Origin: Oscillospiraceae bacterium
GTDB lineage: Bacteria; Bacillota; Clostridia; Oscillospirales; Ruminococcaceae
Assembly (NCBI GenBank): GCA_031253495.1
Contig: JAIRWC010000012.1
Coordinates: 62,001 to 126,000 of the forward strand
Direction of reading: 5' to 3'
Length of the DNA: 64,000 nt
The notes beneath the pieces are model-generated. The model saw nothing but the letters and a program-made list of their open reading frames with translations. It was not told where the DNA came from and ran no database searches. Made by a program: the position numbers and the translations under genes. Shown piece by piece: positions 23,284-31,900 of the stretch. Position 1 is the first letter of the stretch, and the number at the start of each line of letters is the position of its first letter.

Positions 23284-24666
23284 TCAATAAAAAATCCTCT
23301 CCCCGATATACCCGCGAACTTCTTCTATTTTAACGCGCTCCTGCGCCATTGAATCGCGCTCCCTTACCGTGACGCAATTATCCTTGACGCTGTCGAAGTC
23401 GTAGGTCACGCAAAACGGCGTTCCTATCTCGTCTTGTCTGCGGTAACGCTTGCCTATCGCGCCGGTTTCGTCGTATTCCACGGGGAAGTGCTTGCTCAAC
23501 TCGTCGGCGATTTTTTGCGCGCCCTCGCCGAGTTTCTTTGAAAGCGGCAGAACCGCCGCCTTTACGGGCGACAAAAACGGGTGCAGCCGCAGAATGTTGC
23601 GGGTTGTGCCGTCGTCAAGGCTTTCCTCGTCGTAAGCGTCAACCAACAATGCCAAGAACAGCCGTTCAACGCCCAAACTCGGCTCGATTACATAAGGCAC
23701 ATACTTCTCGTTGGTTTCGGGGTCAAAGTATTCGAGCGACTTCCCCGATTCCCCGATATGCCGCCTTAAATCGTAGTCGGTTCTGTCGGCAATCCCCCAC
23801 AACTCCCCCCACCCAAACGGATACATAAACTCAAAATCTGTCGTCGCCTTGGAATAAAACGACAGCTCTTCCTTGTCGTGGTCGCGCAAGCGAAGGCTTT
23901 CGCGGTTTATTCCGAGCGAGTACAGGAACTCCTCGCAGAAGTCCTTCCAGTACCCGAACCACTCCAAATCGGTGTCGGGTTTGCAGAAGAACTCAAGCTC
24001 CATCTGCTCGAACTCCCGAACGCGGAAGATGAAGTTGCCGGGGGTAATCTCGTTCCTGAACGATTTCCCGATTTGCGCCACCCCGAACGGTATCTTTTTG
24101 CGGGTCGTCCTCGCGATGTTCCCGAAGTTGACGAAGATTCCCTGCGCCGTTTCGGGGCGGAGATAAATCTCGTTCACCGTGTCCTCGGTTACGCCTTGGA
24201 AAGTCTTGAACATGAGATTGAACTTCTTAATATCGGTGAAGTCGCGCTTTTTGCAGTTGGGGCAGGGAATGTTCTTCTCCTTGATATAAGCGGTGAGTTT
24301 CTCGCTTTCCCACCCGCTCGTAACCGTCCCGTCGAAGTCCTCGATAAGGTTGTCGGCTCGAAACCGCATTTTGCAGGCTTTGCAGTCCATAAGCGGGTCC
24401 GAGAACCCCGACAAATGCCCCGACGCGACCCACACCTGCGGGTTCATCAAAATAGCAGAGTCCAACCCGACGTTATACCTGCTTTCCTGCACGAACCTCT
24501 TCCACCACGCCTTTTTGACGTTGCTCTTAAGCTCCGCGCCGAGCGGTCCGTAATCCCACGTGTTGGCAAGCCCTCCGTAAATTTCGCTCCCTTGATAGAC
24601 AAAGCCGCGCCCCTTGCACAAGGCGACGATTTTATCCATTGACTTTTCTGTATTTAAAGTTGGCAT
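23284..24666 (-). CDS. glyQS: Glycyl-tRNA synthetase, dimeric type
   Basis: Class II synthetase that charges tRNA-Gly. The 460 residues are of the single-chain dimeric type rather than the two-subunit type. Visible motifs: [20 protein letters not shown] at the start, a zinc-like set ([17 protein letters not shown]), [13 protein letters not shown], the motif-2 region [25 protein letters not shown] and motif 3 near [15 protein letters not shown]. The anticodon-binding domain is C-terminal. It lies 3 bases after ilvE and is probably cotranscribed. Confidence 0.96.
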   Translation of the reverse strand: MPTLNTEKSMDKIVALCKGRGFVYQGSEIYGGLANTWDYGPLGAELKSNVKKAWWKRFVQESRYNVGLDSAILMNPQVWVASGHLSGFSDPLMDCKACKMRFRADNLIEDFDGTVTSGWESEKLTAYIKEKNIPCPNCKKRDFTDIKKFNLMFKTFQGVTEDTVNEIYLRPETAQGIFVNFGNIARTTRKKIPFGVAQIGKSFRNEITPGNFIFRVREFEQMELEFFCKPDTDLEWFGYWKDFCEEFLYSLGINRESLRLRDHDKEELSFYSKATTDFEFMYPFGWGELWGIADRTDYDLRRHIGESGKSLEYFDPETNEKYVPYVIEPSLGVERLFLALLVDAYDEESLDDGTTRNILRLHPFLSPVKAAVLPLSKKLGEGAQKIADELSKHFPVEYDETGAIGKRYRRQDEIGTPFCVTYDFDSVKDNCVTVRERDSMAQERVKIEEVRGYIGERIFY

Positions 24667-24669
24667 TTT

Positions 24670-25740
24670 TTAAATTTCCACCTTTCTCGTCCAGCCCATG
24701 TCGTCGGGAATCCTGCCGTACTGAATCCCCGTTAATGTGTCGTAAAGCCTTTGGGAAATCTCGCCGATTTTCCCGCCGTTAATCTCGATAGCCCGCTCCC
24801 CTCTGCTCAAAACGCCGACGGGCGAAATTACCGCCGCCGTTCCCGAACCGAAAATCTCGGAAAGTTTACCGTTGTCGTAAGCCGCGAAAACCTCGTCGGC
24901 GGACAACCGCCTTTCGGCGACCTTCAAGCCCCATTTGCGGCAAAGCTCGATAACCGACATACGGGTTATCCCCGGAAGAATAGAACCGCTTAGCTCCGGG
25001 GTTACAACACAGCCGTCGATTACGAAGAATACGTTCATCGCGCCGACTTCCTCAATATACTTGCGCTCTACGCCGTCCAACCACAGAACCTGCTCGTAAT
25101 TCTTGGCGTGCGCCTCCTGCTGCCCGATAAGCGACGCGGCGTAGTTGCCGCCCGCTTTTATGAAACCCATGCCGCCTTTTACGGCGCGGACGTAGTTTTC
25201 CTCAACGTAAATGCTTACGGGGTTAAGCCCCGTCGAGTAATACGCACCCGACGGCGATGTGAAGATTATATAATAATACTTGTCCGAGGGGCGAACGCCG
25301 ATAAACGGGTCCGCCGCGAATATGAACGGGCGAATATACAGCGACGCGCCGCTTGTCCTCGGAACCCACTCGACGTCGGTCTTTATAAGCTCGTTCAACG
25401 CCTGAATGGAGTCCTCGACGGGGATTTCGGGGATTACCGAACGCCGCGCCGACACGTTAAGCCTTTTGAAGTTTTCTTCGGGGCGGAAAAGCCGGATTGT
25501 GTCGTCGGGGGTTCGATAGGCTTTAAGCCCCTCGAAAATTTCCTGCCCGTAGTGAAGAACCATTGCGGCGGGGGACAGGCTTATATCCCCGAACGGGACT
25601 ATTCGCGCGTCGTGCCAGCCTTCCCCTTTGTCATGCTCCATAATAAACATATGGTCGGAGAAGATTTTCCCGAAACCGAGCCCGGTTTCGTCGGCGGGTT
25701 TTGCTTTGGGGGAGGTTGTTTTTGTGATTGTGATGTCCAT
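24670..25740 (-). CDS. ilvE: Branched-chain amino acid aminotransferase
   Basis: PLP enzyme of fold type IV that transaminates the keto acids of Leu, Ile and Val. The 356 residues include the PLP-lysine region (MGFIKAGGNYAASL), NVSARRSVIPEIP and SEIFGSGTAAVISPVG. The length and the early ALVLHYGQ-like block (MVLHYGQEIFEGLKAYR) fit the long BCAT form. It is upstream of glyQS on the same strand. The leu gene leuA lies nearby under separate T-box control. Confidence 0.95.
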   Translation of the reverse strand: MDITITKTTSPKAKPADETGLGFGKIFSDHMFIMEHDKGEGWHDARIVPFGDISLSPAAMVLHYGQEIFEGLKAYRTPDDTIRLFRPEENFKRLNVSARRSVIPEIPVEDSIQALNELIKTDVEWVPRTSGASLYIRPFIFAADPFIGVRPSDKYYYIIFTSPSGAYYSTGLNPVSIYVEENYVRAVKGGMGFIKAGGNYAASLIGQQEAHAKNYEQVLWLDGVERKYIEEVGAMNVFFVIDGCVVTPELSGSILPGITRMSVIELCRKWGLKVAERRLSADEVFAAYDNGKLSEIFGSGTAAVISPVGVLSRGERAIEINGGKIGEISQRLYDTLTGIQYGRIPDDMGWTRKVEI

Positions 25741-25838
25741 GGTCGCCCTTTCTTTATAAAATTCTATATAATGTCTATTGAACAGCCGCCAAACGGCTTT
25801 GCCGGCGGATTTAACAGACGTTTGGCGGCGCGCGGACT

Positions 25839-27083
25839 CTATATTTCCAATGTCGCGAAATAGTCTTCCGGCGTTTCCGCCCGCCTTATCAACTTAACGC
25901 TGTTATCCTCGCGCAACAGCAGTTCCGCGCTGCGCAGCTTGCCGTTGTAGTTATACCCCATCGAAAACCCGTGCGCGCCCGTATCGTGAATTATAAGCAG
26001 GTCGCCCGCGTCAATCTTCGGCAACATTCTGTCAATCGCGAATTTGTCGTTGTTCTCGCATAAGCCGCCCACAACGTCGTACTTGCAATCGCGGGGCGCG
26101 TTTTCCTTTCCCGCCACGGTAATATGATGGTACGCCTTGTACATCGCGGGGCGCATAAGATTGGCGGCGCAGGCGTCGACGCCGACGTATTCCTTGTAGA
26201 TGTGCTTTTCGCGGATTGCGCGGGTTACAAGGCAACCGTTCGGGGCGAGCATGAACCGCCCCAATTCGGTGAATATCGAAACGCCGCCCAAGCCGTTCGG
26301 AACCATAACCTCGTCGAACGCCTTTTCAACCCCCCTGCCGATTTCCGCGATGTCGTTGGGCGTTTCGTCGGGACCGTAGGCTATCCCCACCCCGCCCGAA
26401 AGGTTGACGTAACTCATCCCGACGCCGATTTTATCTTTAATTTCGACCACGGTTTCAAACAAAGTCTTGGCCAACGCGGGATAATAGCCGTTGGTTACGG
26501 TATTGCTCGCCAAAAACGCGTGGATGCCGAATTTTTTCGCGCCTTTATCCCGCAGCAGCTTATACCCCTCGAACAGCTGTTCTTTTGTAAAGCCGTATTT
26601 CGCGTCTTTGGGCCTGTCCATGACGAACCCGGATTCTCCTTTAAATTCGCCGCCCGGGTTGTAACGGCAAAAAATCGTCTCGGGTATGCCGCACAGCTTG
26701 TCGAGAATTTCGATATGGGTAAAATCGTCTAAGTTGATGAACGCGCCCAGTTTCGCCGCCAAGAGGAAATCGGCGTCGGGCGTCTCGTTGGAAGAGAACA
26801 TGATGTCGCCGCCTTTTGCCCCTACCCTGTCCGAAAGCAAAAGCTCAGTGTACGACGAACAGTCAAAGCCGCACCCCTCTTCCGTCAAGATTTTCATAAT
26901 ATAAGGGTTGGGGGTCGCCTTAACCGCAAAGTATTCGCGAAACCCCGCGTTCCACGAGAACGCCTTGTTCAAGGCGCGGGCGGTTTCGCGGATTCCCCGT
27001 TCGTCGTATAAGTGAAACGGCGTAGGATATTCCGCCGCGATTTCCTCAAGCCGCTCCTTGGTTACAAACGTCGTTTTTGCCAT
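25839..27083 (-). CDS. lysA: Diaminopimelate decarboxylase-like PLP enzyme
   Basis: A 414-residue fold III PLP decarboxylase. YFAVKATPNP carries the PLP lysine, the glycine-rich NLSGGVGIAYG binds phosphate, and GLCENNDKFA holds the catalytic Cys. The C-terminal block GDLLIIHDTGAHGFSMGYNYNG is typical of diaminopimelate decarboxylase, which makes L-lysine. The usual HIGS block reads GIHAFLASN, a mild departure, so another amino-acid decarboxylase of the family cannot be excluded. GGGGGGA precedes the ATG. Confidence 0.85.
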   Translation of the reverse strand: MAKTTFVTKERLEEIAAEYPTPFHLYDERGIRETARALNKAFSWNAGFREYFAVKATPNPYIMKILTEEGCGFDCSSYTELLLSDRVGAKGGDIMFSSNETPDADFLLAAKLGAFINLDDFTHIEILDKLCGIPETIFCRYNPGGEFKGESGFVMDRPKDAKYGFTKEQLFEGYKLLRDKGAKKFGIHAFLASNTVTNGYYPALAKTLFETVVEIKDKIGVGMSYVNLSGGVGIAYGPDETPNDIAEIGRGVEKAFDEVMVPNGLGGVSIFTELGRFMLAPNGCLVTRAIREKHIYKEYVGVDACAANLMRPAMYKAYHHITVAGKENAPRDCKYDVVGGLCENNDKFAIDRMLPKIDAGDLLIIHDTGAHGFSMGYNYNGKLRSAELLLREDNSVKLIRRAETPEDYFATLEI

Positions 27084-27110
27084 AATCCCCCCGTATTTCG
27101 CGCATTACAC

Positions 27111-27140
27111 AATTACGGTAACCGGAAGGCTACCGTAATT
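27111..27140. repeat. Perfect 10-bp inverted repeat between lysA and the SCP2 gene
   Basis: AATTACGGTA (27111-27120) and TACCGTAATT (27131-27140) flank a 10-base loop. It lies after the SCP2-like gene and 28 bases before lysA on the minus strand. There is no T run, so it may be a weak terminator or an operator for lysA. Confidence 0.5.
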
Positions 27141-27155
27141 ATCGTTTTCGTCGCT

Positions 27156-27620
27156 TTATTTCACAATTTTTTCGTTACTTTTAGCGGCGGGAGCTTCCGG
27201 CGCGGACGTTTTACTCGCGACCGGCGCTTTTTCCGCGGGCGCCTTCTTTTCCGCGGGCGCTTTCTTTTCGGCGGGCGCTTTCTTTTCGGCGGGCGCCTTC
27301 GCGGGTCCTAAATTCTCGAGCATCAAAACGACGTCGACAGCCCCGTCGAACCCAAGTTGCCCTTTTTCAAACGCTTCTTTCCCGGAAATCTTTTTCGTGA
27401 ACATCTTTAAGAAAGTGTCGCCGTCGGCGTAAAGCTGCGCGTCGTTGTCCACGTAATCATAAGGCTCGACGCTTAAAACCCCTTCTTTGAACGCGATGTA
27501 AAACGCGCCCTCGCCCTCGCCTTTAATGTTGCACTGAATGGCGAACTCCCTGTCTAATTTCGACGCGTCCGCCTTTGACAGAGCTTTTTTCACCCCGTCG
27601 AAAACCTTTTCGTATGTCAT
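27156..27620 (-). CDS. SCP2-like lipid-binding protein with KAPAEK repeats
   Basis: A 154-residue protein. The first 105 residues match the SCP2 sterol/lipid-carrier fold (FAIQCNIKGEGEGAFYIAFKEGVLSVEPYDYVDNDAQLYADGDTF broken across strands, then GQLGFDGAVDVVLML). The tail has four near-perfect copies of KAPAEK followed by an Ala/Pro/Lys-rich end. It has its own promoter and GGGAGAAG site. Role unknown; relatives bind hydrophobic ligands. Confidence 0.8.
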   Translation of the reverse strand: MTYEKVFDGVKKALSKADASKLDREFAIQCNIKGEGEGAFYIAFKEGVLSVEPYDYVDNDAQLYADGDTFLKMFTKKISGKEAFEKGQLGFDGAVDVVLMLENLGPAKAPAEKKAPAEKKAPAEKKAPAEKAPVASKTSAPEAPAAKSNEKIVK

Positions 27621-27659
27621 TTGTTCTTCTCCCTTTCAAAGTTTTTACCATACGCGCGT

Positions 27660-27688
27660 ATTATACCACATATCGGTTTTTTTTTCAA
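27660..27688 (-). promoter_or_regulatory. Promoter of the SCP2-like gene
   Basis: On the minus strand TTGAAA (27688-27683), 17-base spacer, TATAAT (27665-27660) with TGTGG before the -10. Confidence 0.8.
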
Positions 27689-27751
27689 GCGGTTTTATAC
27701 AAAATACGGCATTTCGCATAAAAAACGCCGCCGCCGCCCCCGTAAAATTAT

Positions 27752-28294
27752 TTACTTGAGCAAAAGCTCTTTTATTTTACCGTAAGCGTCGGCCGCCTCT
27801 TTACTGAATTTCGCGCGGATTATCAACGCTTCCATTAATTTTGCCATTGAACCGTCGTCGATGTCCGCGGACCTTTTTACCCTGACGGCGGACCTTTTTA
27901 CCCTGACGGCGGGCGACTTTTTCTCCTTGACGGCGGACTTCTTCGCTCTGACGGCGGGCGCGGCGGACTTCCGCTTCGCTTTCTTTTTGTCGACGCCGTC
28001 GCACCCCTCGAAAAACTCCTCCAGCGCGGCGGCGTCGCAGCGCCCTTTTTGATCCGTTTCGCCCGTTAGGTAATACGGGGAAATGTTAAGTACCTGCGCT
28101 AACGTAATCACCACCTTAGGCGAAGCCGAGGCCTTGTAGAAACCGAACTTTGAAAGCCCCGACAACTCGATAATCTCCGCCTTTTGAACCCTCGTGGCGC
28201 TTTTAAACGCCTCGGGAATCCGCACGTTAGACTTTTCAATGTCAACGCTGACGCTGCCCTTTTTTAACGTTTGCAATTGCTCTGCCGTAATCAT
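27752..28294 (-). CDS. HTH protein with lysine/arginine repeat region
   Basis: A 180-residue protein. The N-terminal 80 residues look like a helix-turn-helix domain (ATRVQKAEIIELSGLSKFG, then VVITLAQVLNISPYYLTG). A highly basic segment follows (about 100-145) built of repeats such as AVRVKRS and AVKEKKSP, encoded by 21-bp tandem DNA repeats. A helical C-terminus ends it. The basic part resembles histone H1-like DNA-binding tails, so a DNA-binding or nucleoid role is likely but unproven. Own promoter and GGAGGG site. Confidence 0.75.
   Translation of the reverse strand: MITAEQLQTLKKGSVSVDIEKSNVRIPEAFKSATRVQKAEIIELSGLSKFGFYKASASPKVVITLAQVLNISPYYLTGETDQKGRCDAAALEEFFEGCDGVDKKKAKRKSAAPAVRAKKSAVKEKKSPAVRVKRSAVRVKRSADIDDGSMAKLMEALIIRAKFSKEAADAYGKIKELLLK
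27861..27950. repeat. Degenerate 21-bp tandem repeats
   Basis: About four copies of a 21-bp unit; the first two, GACCTTTTTACCCTGACGGCG, are identical and later ones diverge. They encode the basic AVRVKRS repeats of the HTH protein and may expand or contract. Confidence 0.75.
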
Positions 28295-28335
28295 AAATGA
28301 AACCCTCCGAATTTTAATCCTGACCTATGCTTTGA

Positions 28336-28364
28336 ATGATAACACAAATTTTAAATAATGTCAA
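28336..28364 (-). promoter_or_regulatory. Promoter of the basic HTH gene
   Basis: On the minus strand TTGACA (28364-28359), 17-base spacer, TATCAT (28341-28336) with TGTG before the -10. Confidence 0.75.
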
Positions 28365-28406
28365 CAATTTTTTGGCGTTAAAATCGCGCAAAATCACAAA
28401 AATCTC

Positions 28407-28435
28407 TTGACAAACCCGAAAAAACCCGCTATAAT
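28407..28435 (+). promoter_or_regulatory. Promoter of the T-box-leuA transcript
   Basis: TTGACA (28407-28412), 17-base spacer, TATAAT (28430-28435): full consensus. Transcription should start near 28442. Confidence 0.85.
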
Positions 28436-28441
28436 ACCCTT

Positions 28442-28718
28442 ATGACACAAACGCGTTGACAGGGAACAAAGCGGATTTTGCGGGCACAGAGAGCCGCCGG
28501 CCGGTGCGAGGCGGCGTCGCTGATTCGTCATAACTCACCCTCGAGCGGTCAAGCCGAGGTCGCGGGCGACCGGGCGGCATTAGGCTTGAACGGGTCCTCC
28601 CGTTACAGGGGAGCGTATTGACAGATACGGCGGAGCGGGCGCGTCGTCGCGCCAAAAAGAGTGGTACCGCGAGGATTGTTAAACAGTCCCCGTCTCTTTG
28701 AACGAGAGGCGGTTTTTT
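28442..28718 (+). ncRNA. Leucine T-box riboswitch (leader of leuA)
   Basis: Senses uncharged tRNA-Leu and allows leuA transcription when leucine is short. The T-box core AAGAGTGGTACCGCG is at 28657-28671. The distal stem I element AGAGAGCCGCC...GGCGGC is at about 28488-28515. The likely specifier codon is CTC (Leu) at 28534-28536, followed by ACC as usual. The terminator stem is CCGTCTCT (28690-28697) with AGAGGCGG (28705-28712), then six T. The antiterminator would use the T-box region and the upstream arm of that terminator. Confidence 0.93.
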
Positions 28719-28755
28719 ATTTGCCGCCGAAAAATCGACAAAGGAGAATTTCGCG

Positions 28756-30417
28756 ATGAAAAACGTAACCAAGTACAAAAAAGGCTATTTCCTTCCGCCG
28801 AAGTACGGCATGGACTGGGCGAAGCGCGACAGCGTCGAAAAGGCGCCGATTTGGTGCAGCGTCGATTTGCGCGACGGCAATCAGGCGCTGATTATACCCA
28901 TGAGCCTTGAGCAAAAACTCGAATTTTTCACTTTTTTGGTGAAAATAGGGTTTAAGGAGATAGAAATCGGGTTTCCCGCCGCGTCAGAGACCGAGTATAA
29001 CTTTTGCCGCGCGCTGATTGAAAAAAAATTGATTCCCGACGGCGTCGCCGTTCAAGTTTTGACCCAGTCGAGGGAGCATATAATCAAAAAGACCTTCGAG
29101 GCGCTGCGGGGCGCGAAAAGCGCGATTGTACACCTTTATAACTCCACGTCGGCGGCGCAGAGGGAACAGGTTTTCAAGAAATCGAAGGAAGAAATCATTT
29201 CGATTGCCGTCGAAGGCGCGAAGACGGTCAAGCGGTTCTCCGAAGAATACGGGGGGAACTTCAAATTTGAGTATTCGCCGGAGAGCTTTACGGGCACGGA
29301 AACCGATTTCGCGCTGGAAATATGCGACGAGGTTTTGAAAATTTGGGAGCCTCGCGAAGACAATAAGGCGATTATCAACCTCCCCGGAACCGTCGAGGTT
29401 TCAATGCCGCACGTTTACGCGAGCCAAGTCGAGTATATATGCGACAACCTTTATAAAAGGGAGAACGTCGTCGTTTCCATACACCCGCATAACGACAGGG
29501 GTTGCGCCGTCGCGGACGCGGAAATGGGCTTGCTGGCGGGGGCGGACAGGGTGGAAGGGACGCTTTTCGGCAACGGCGAACGTACGGGCAACGCCGATAT
29601 CGTAACGCTGGCGCTTAATATGTATTCGCAGGGGACGGACCCCGGGCTTGAGCTTGGCGACATCCCCGAAATTACGGACGTTTATGAAAAAATGACGGGG
29701 ATGGACGTGCATCGGCGGCATCCCTACTGCGGGGAATTGGTGTTCGCGGCGTTTTCCGGCTCACACCAAGACGCGATTGCCAAGGGAATGGCGTGGCGCG
29801 AGGAACAAAAACCGCGATTTTGGAACGTTCCGTACCTTCCGATTGACCCGGCGGACATAGGGCGGCGTTACGAGGGCGACGTTATCAGAATCAACAGCCA
29901 GAGCGGCAAAGGCGGCATAGGGTATATCCTGAAGCGTTACGGGGTGGATTTGCCCGTAAAAATGCGCGAAAGCGTAGGTTACGCCGTTAAGGACTTTTCA
30001 GATAAGGCGCATAGGGAACTGCAGCCGGAGGAGGTATATAACGCCTTTTGCTCGGCTTTCGTCAACGTCGAAAGCAAAATCAAAGTCATGGAAACGCATT
30101 ATAGCCAAGAAATAGGGGCAATTTCCGCTATCGTTACGCTAAGGGTGAACGGCAAGGAACGCGTCATCACCGGTTCGGGGAACGGACGCCTCGACGCGGT
30201 GAGCGACGCTTTGAAGAAATGCCTTAATATTAAATTCAATATCGAGTATTATTCCGAACACACCATGGGCGTCGGCTCAAACTCGCGGGCGATGTCTTAC
30301 GTTGAGATAAAAGACGGAAAAGGCAGGTCTTCTTGGGGTTCGGGGTTGCATACCGATATTATCATGTCGTCGATAGCGGCGCTGATAAGCGCGATAAACA
30401 GAAGCGAATTACTGTAA
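28756..30417 (+). CDS. leuA: 2-Isopropylmalate synthase
   Basis: Condenses acetyl-CoA with 2-ketoisovalerate, the first committed step to leucine. The 553 residues are of the LeuA2 type. The barrel has SVDLRDGNQAL with the metal ligand Asp, HPHNDRG with metal-binding His residues and LFGNGERTGNADIVTLALN. The C-terminal leucine-binding regulatory domain (about 430-553) includes GSGNGRLDAVSDALK. AAGGAG precedes the ATG. The Leu T-box upstream confirms the pathway. Confidence 0.95.
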   Translation: MKNVTKYKKGYFLPPKYGMDWAKRDSVEKAPIWCSVDLRDGNQALIIPMSLEQKLEFFTFLVKIGFKEIEIGFPAASETEYNFCRALIEKKLIPDGVAVQVLTQSREHIIKKTFEALRGAKSAIVHLYNSTSAAQREQVFKKSKEEIISIAVEGAKTVKRFSEEYGGNFKFEYSPESFTGTETDFALEICDEVLKIWEPREDNKAIINLPGTVEVSMPHVYASQVEYICDNLYKRENVVVSIHPHNDRGCAVADAEMGLLAGADRVEGTLFGNGERTGNADIVTLALNMYSQGTDPGLELGDIPEITDVYEKMTGMDVHRRHPYCGELVFAAFSGSHQDAIAKGMAWREEQKPRFWNVPYLPIDPADIGRRYEGDVIRINSQSGKGGIGYILKRYGVDLPVKMRESVGYAVKDFSDKAHRELQPEEVYNAFCSAFVNVESKIKVMETHYSQEIGAISAIVTLRVNGKERVITGSGNGRLDAVSDALKKCLNIKFNIEYYSEHTMGVGSNSRAMSYVEIKDGKGRSSWGSGLHTDIIMSSIAALISAINRSELL

Positions 30418-30494
30418 AAAAAAATCGCGGCGGCGACCGCCGACATTATACCTCCTCGGAAACTGTATCGCGGCGGCATTGAATTTATTTCAAT

Positions 30495-31886
30495 TCACAG
30501 CTTGTTCAGCCGATTTTTCTTTATGAACGCGGCGAAATCCCTGTAGGCTATATTCAAATCGACGTCGCCGATTATCCCCGTAACCCTGCCTTTGTTGGTG
30601 TACTGCCACATATAGAAATTGCCGCCATAGGTGGGAACGTTGTTCCACTGCGCCAGCCAAACCGCGTATTTGTCGGTGATGCCCGGGTTGAAGTAATTTT
30701 CAAGCCAAGATTTGGATGAATACACCATGGGAAAATAATCCGCGTCCATGACGATTTGCAAAAAAGCCTCCGCCATTTTTGAAACGTCGTCTTTGTAATA
30801 TCCGAGCGGTTCTTCCATGTCGAGAACCACGGGATAGGTTATCTCATAATCCTTCAGCAGTTTCACCAGGAACTTCGCTTCCGCTTTTATTTCGCTTACC
30901 GTTTTCGCGTAGCTGTACATATACGCGCCGACCTCTAACCCGGCCCCTTTCGCGCCGGCGACGTATTCGTGGAAATTCCTGTCGGCGGAAACAGGTTCGC
31001 CGTTAACCGCGCCCACCGCCGCCCTTATCATAACGAACTCCGCCCCCGAAGCGGCGACCTTTTCCCAGTCGATTTCCCCCTGCCATCTCGACACGTCTAT
31101 TCCGTGAATTTCGGCGGACGGCTCCCCTTCGACCGCGAAAGCCGTCATAGCCTCATAATTGGCGCCGGTTCTCTTGTCGTTGAGCTTGCCGCTCTTGGTG
31201 TTTTTAAAATCGCCCGCGGAATTGTAATACGAGCTTTTTTCAAGCGTAACCAAACCGCTGTTCTTAACCGTCGCGTTATTCGTCACGGATATGCTCCCCG
31301 AATTGGAGACCGTGCCGCTTGCGGTAACGGATAAGCCGCCGTGAACGCTCACCGCGCCGTTTTTGGTGTTTACGAGTTTCCCGCTCAATGTGGCGGAACC
31401 GCTTTTCAAAACGGTAAACTCGCCCCTGTTTGAAAAGACGCCCTTCTTGTAAAGCTTAAAAACGCCGGAGGTTTTAAGCGCACCGTTGGAAAAGACCGTC
31501 ATATCCGAGGATATGTCCATTTGGGAACTGAGCGACGCCAAAAAATCGCCGTAAATTATGACGGAACTCGACGGTTTCGCCACGAATTTGCCCGACAGCA
31601 GCGTTTGGGCGTCGTTGTCCACGCCAAACTCGCCGTACACGGTAACGGCGGATTTATCGGTCAATCTGAGGTTGCCGCCGCCCAAAACGTGCAGCTTGGC
31701 GTCTTTGGGGACGGTGAACGCCTTGTTTACCGTCAGCTCTTTCGTAACCGTGTACGTATTGTGGTTTTTTAACTCGGATTTCCCGTCCCATTCAACCGAG
31801 GCGGCGCTCAACGGAAACGTCATGGTAACGGTTGAGGCCGCGCCGATTATTATCGCGGCGGCGCGCGCGATAATCCTTTTCAGCAT
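30495..31886 (-). CDS. Secreted GH25 lysozyme with N-terminal beta-repeat region
   Basis: A 463-residue muramidase. A signal peptide covers about residues 1-29. Residues about 35-235 are Ser/Thr/Gly-rich short beta repeats (for example GGLSVTASGTVSNSGSISV), probably a beta-helix-like wall or surface module. The GH25 domain starts at HGIDVSRWQGEIDW (Asp264) and contains VVLDMEE (Asp356, Glu358) and WQYTNKGRVTGI. It should cleave peptidoglycan glycan strands outside the cell. It is 14 bases after fba on the same strand and may be partly cotranscribed. Confidence 0.9.
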   Translation of the reverse strand: MLKRIIARAAAIIIGAASTVTMTFPLSAASVEWDGKSELKNHNTYTVTKELTVNKAFTVPKDAKLHVLGGGNLRLTDKSAVTVYGEFGVDNDAQTLLSGKFVAKPSSSVIIYGDFLASLSSQMDISSDMTVFSNGALKTSGVFKLYKKGVFSNRGEFTVLKSGSATLSGKLVNTKNGAVSVHGGLSVTASGTVSNSGSISVTNNATVKNSGLVTLEKSSYYNSAGDFKNTKSGKLNDKRTGANYEAMTAFAVEGEPSAEIHGIDVSRWQGEIDWEKVAASGAEFVMIRAAVGAVNGEPVSADRNFHEYVAGAKGAGLEVGAYMYSYAKTVSEIKAEAKFLVKLLKDYEITYPVVLDMEEPLGYYKDDVSKMAEAFLQIVMDADYFPMVYSSKSWLENYFNPGITDKYAVWLAQWNNVPTYGGNFYMWQYTNKGRVTGIIGDVDLNIAYRDFAAFIKKNRLNKL

Positions 31887-31900
31887 TATATTCCCCCGGT

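Noticed and set aside
23878..24642. A 254-codon plus-strand open frame
   Set aside because: Fully antisense to glyQS, with arginine/valine-rich shadow composition and no ribosome binding site.
27225..27310. Short direct repeats that might suggest a CRISPR-like array
   Set aside because: They are in-frame codons for KAPAEK repeats in a coding region, with no spacers of constant length.
28520..28560. Possible alternative specifier codons in the T-box (for example GAG or CGT)
   Set aside because: CTC followed by ACC sits at the usual position and matches leuA; the others do not fit both.
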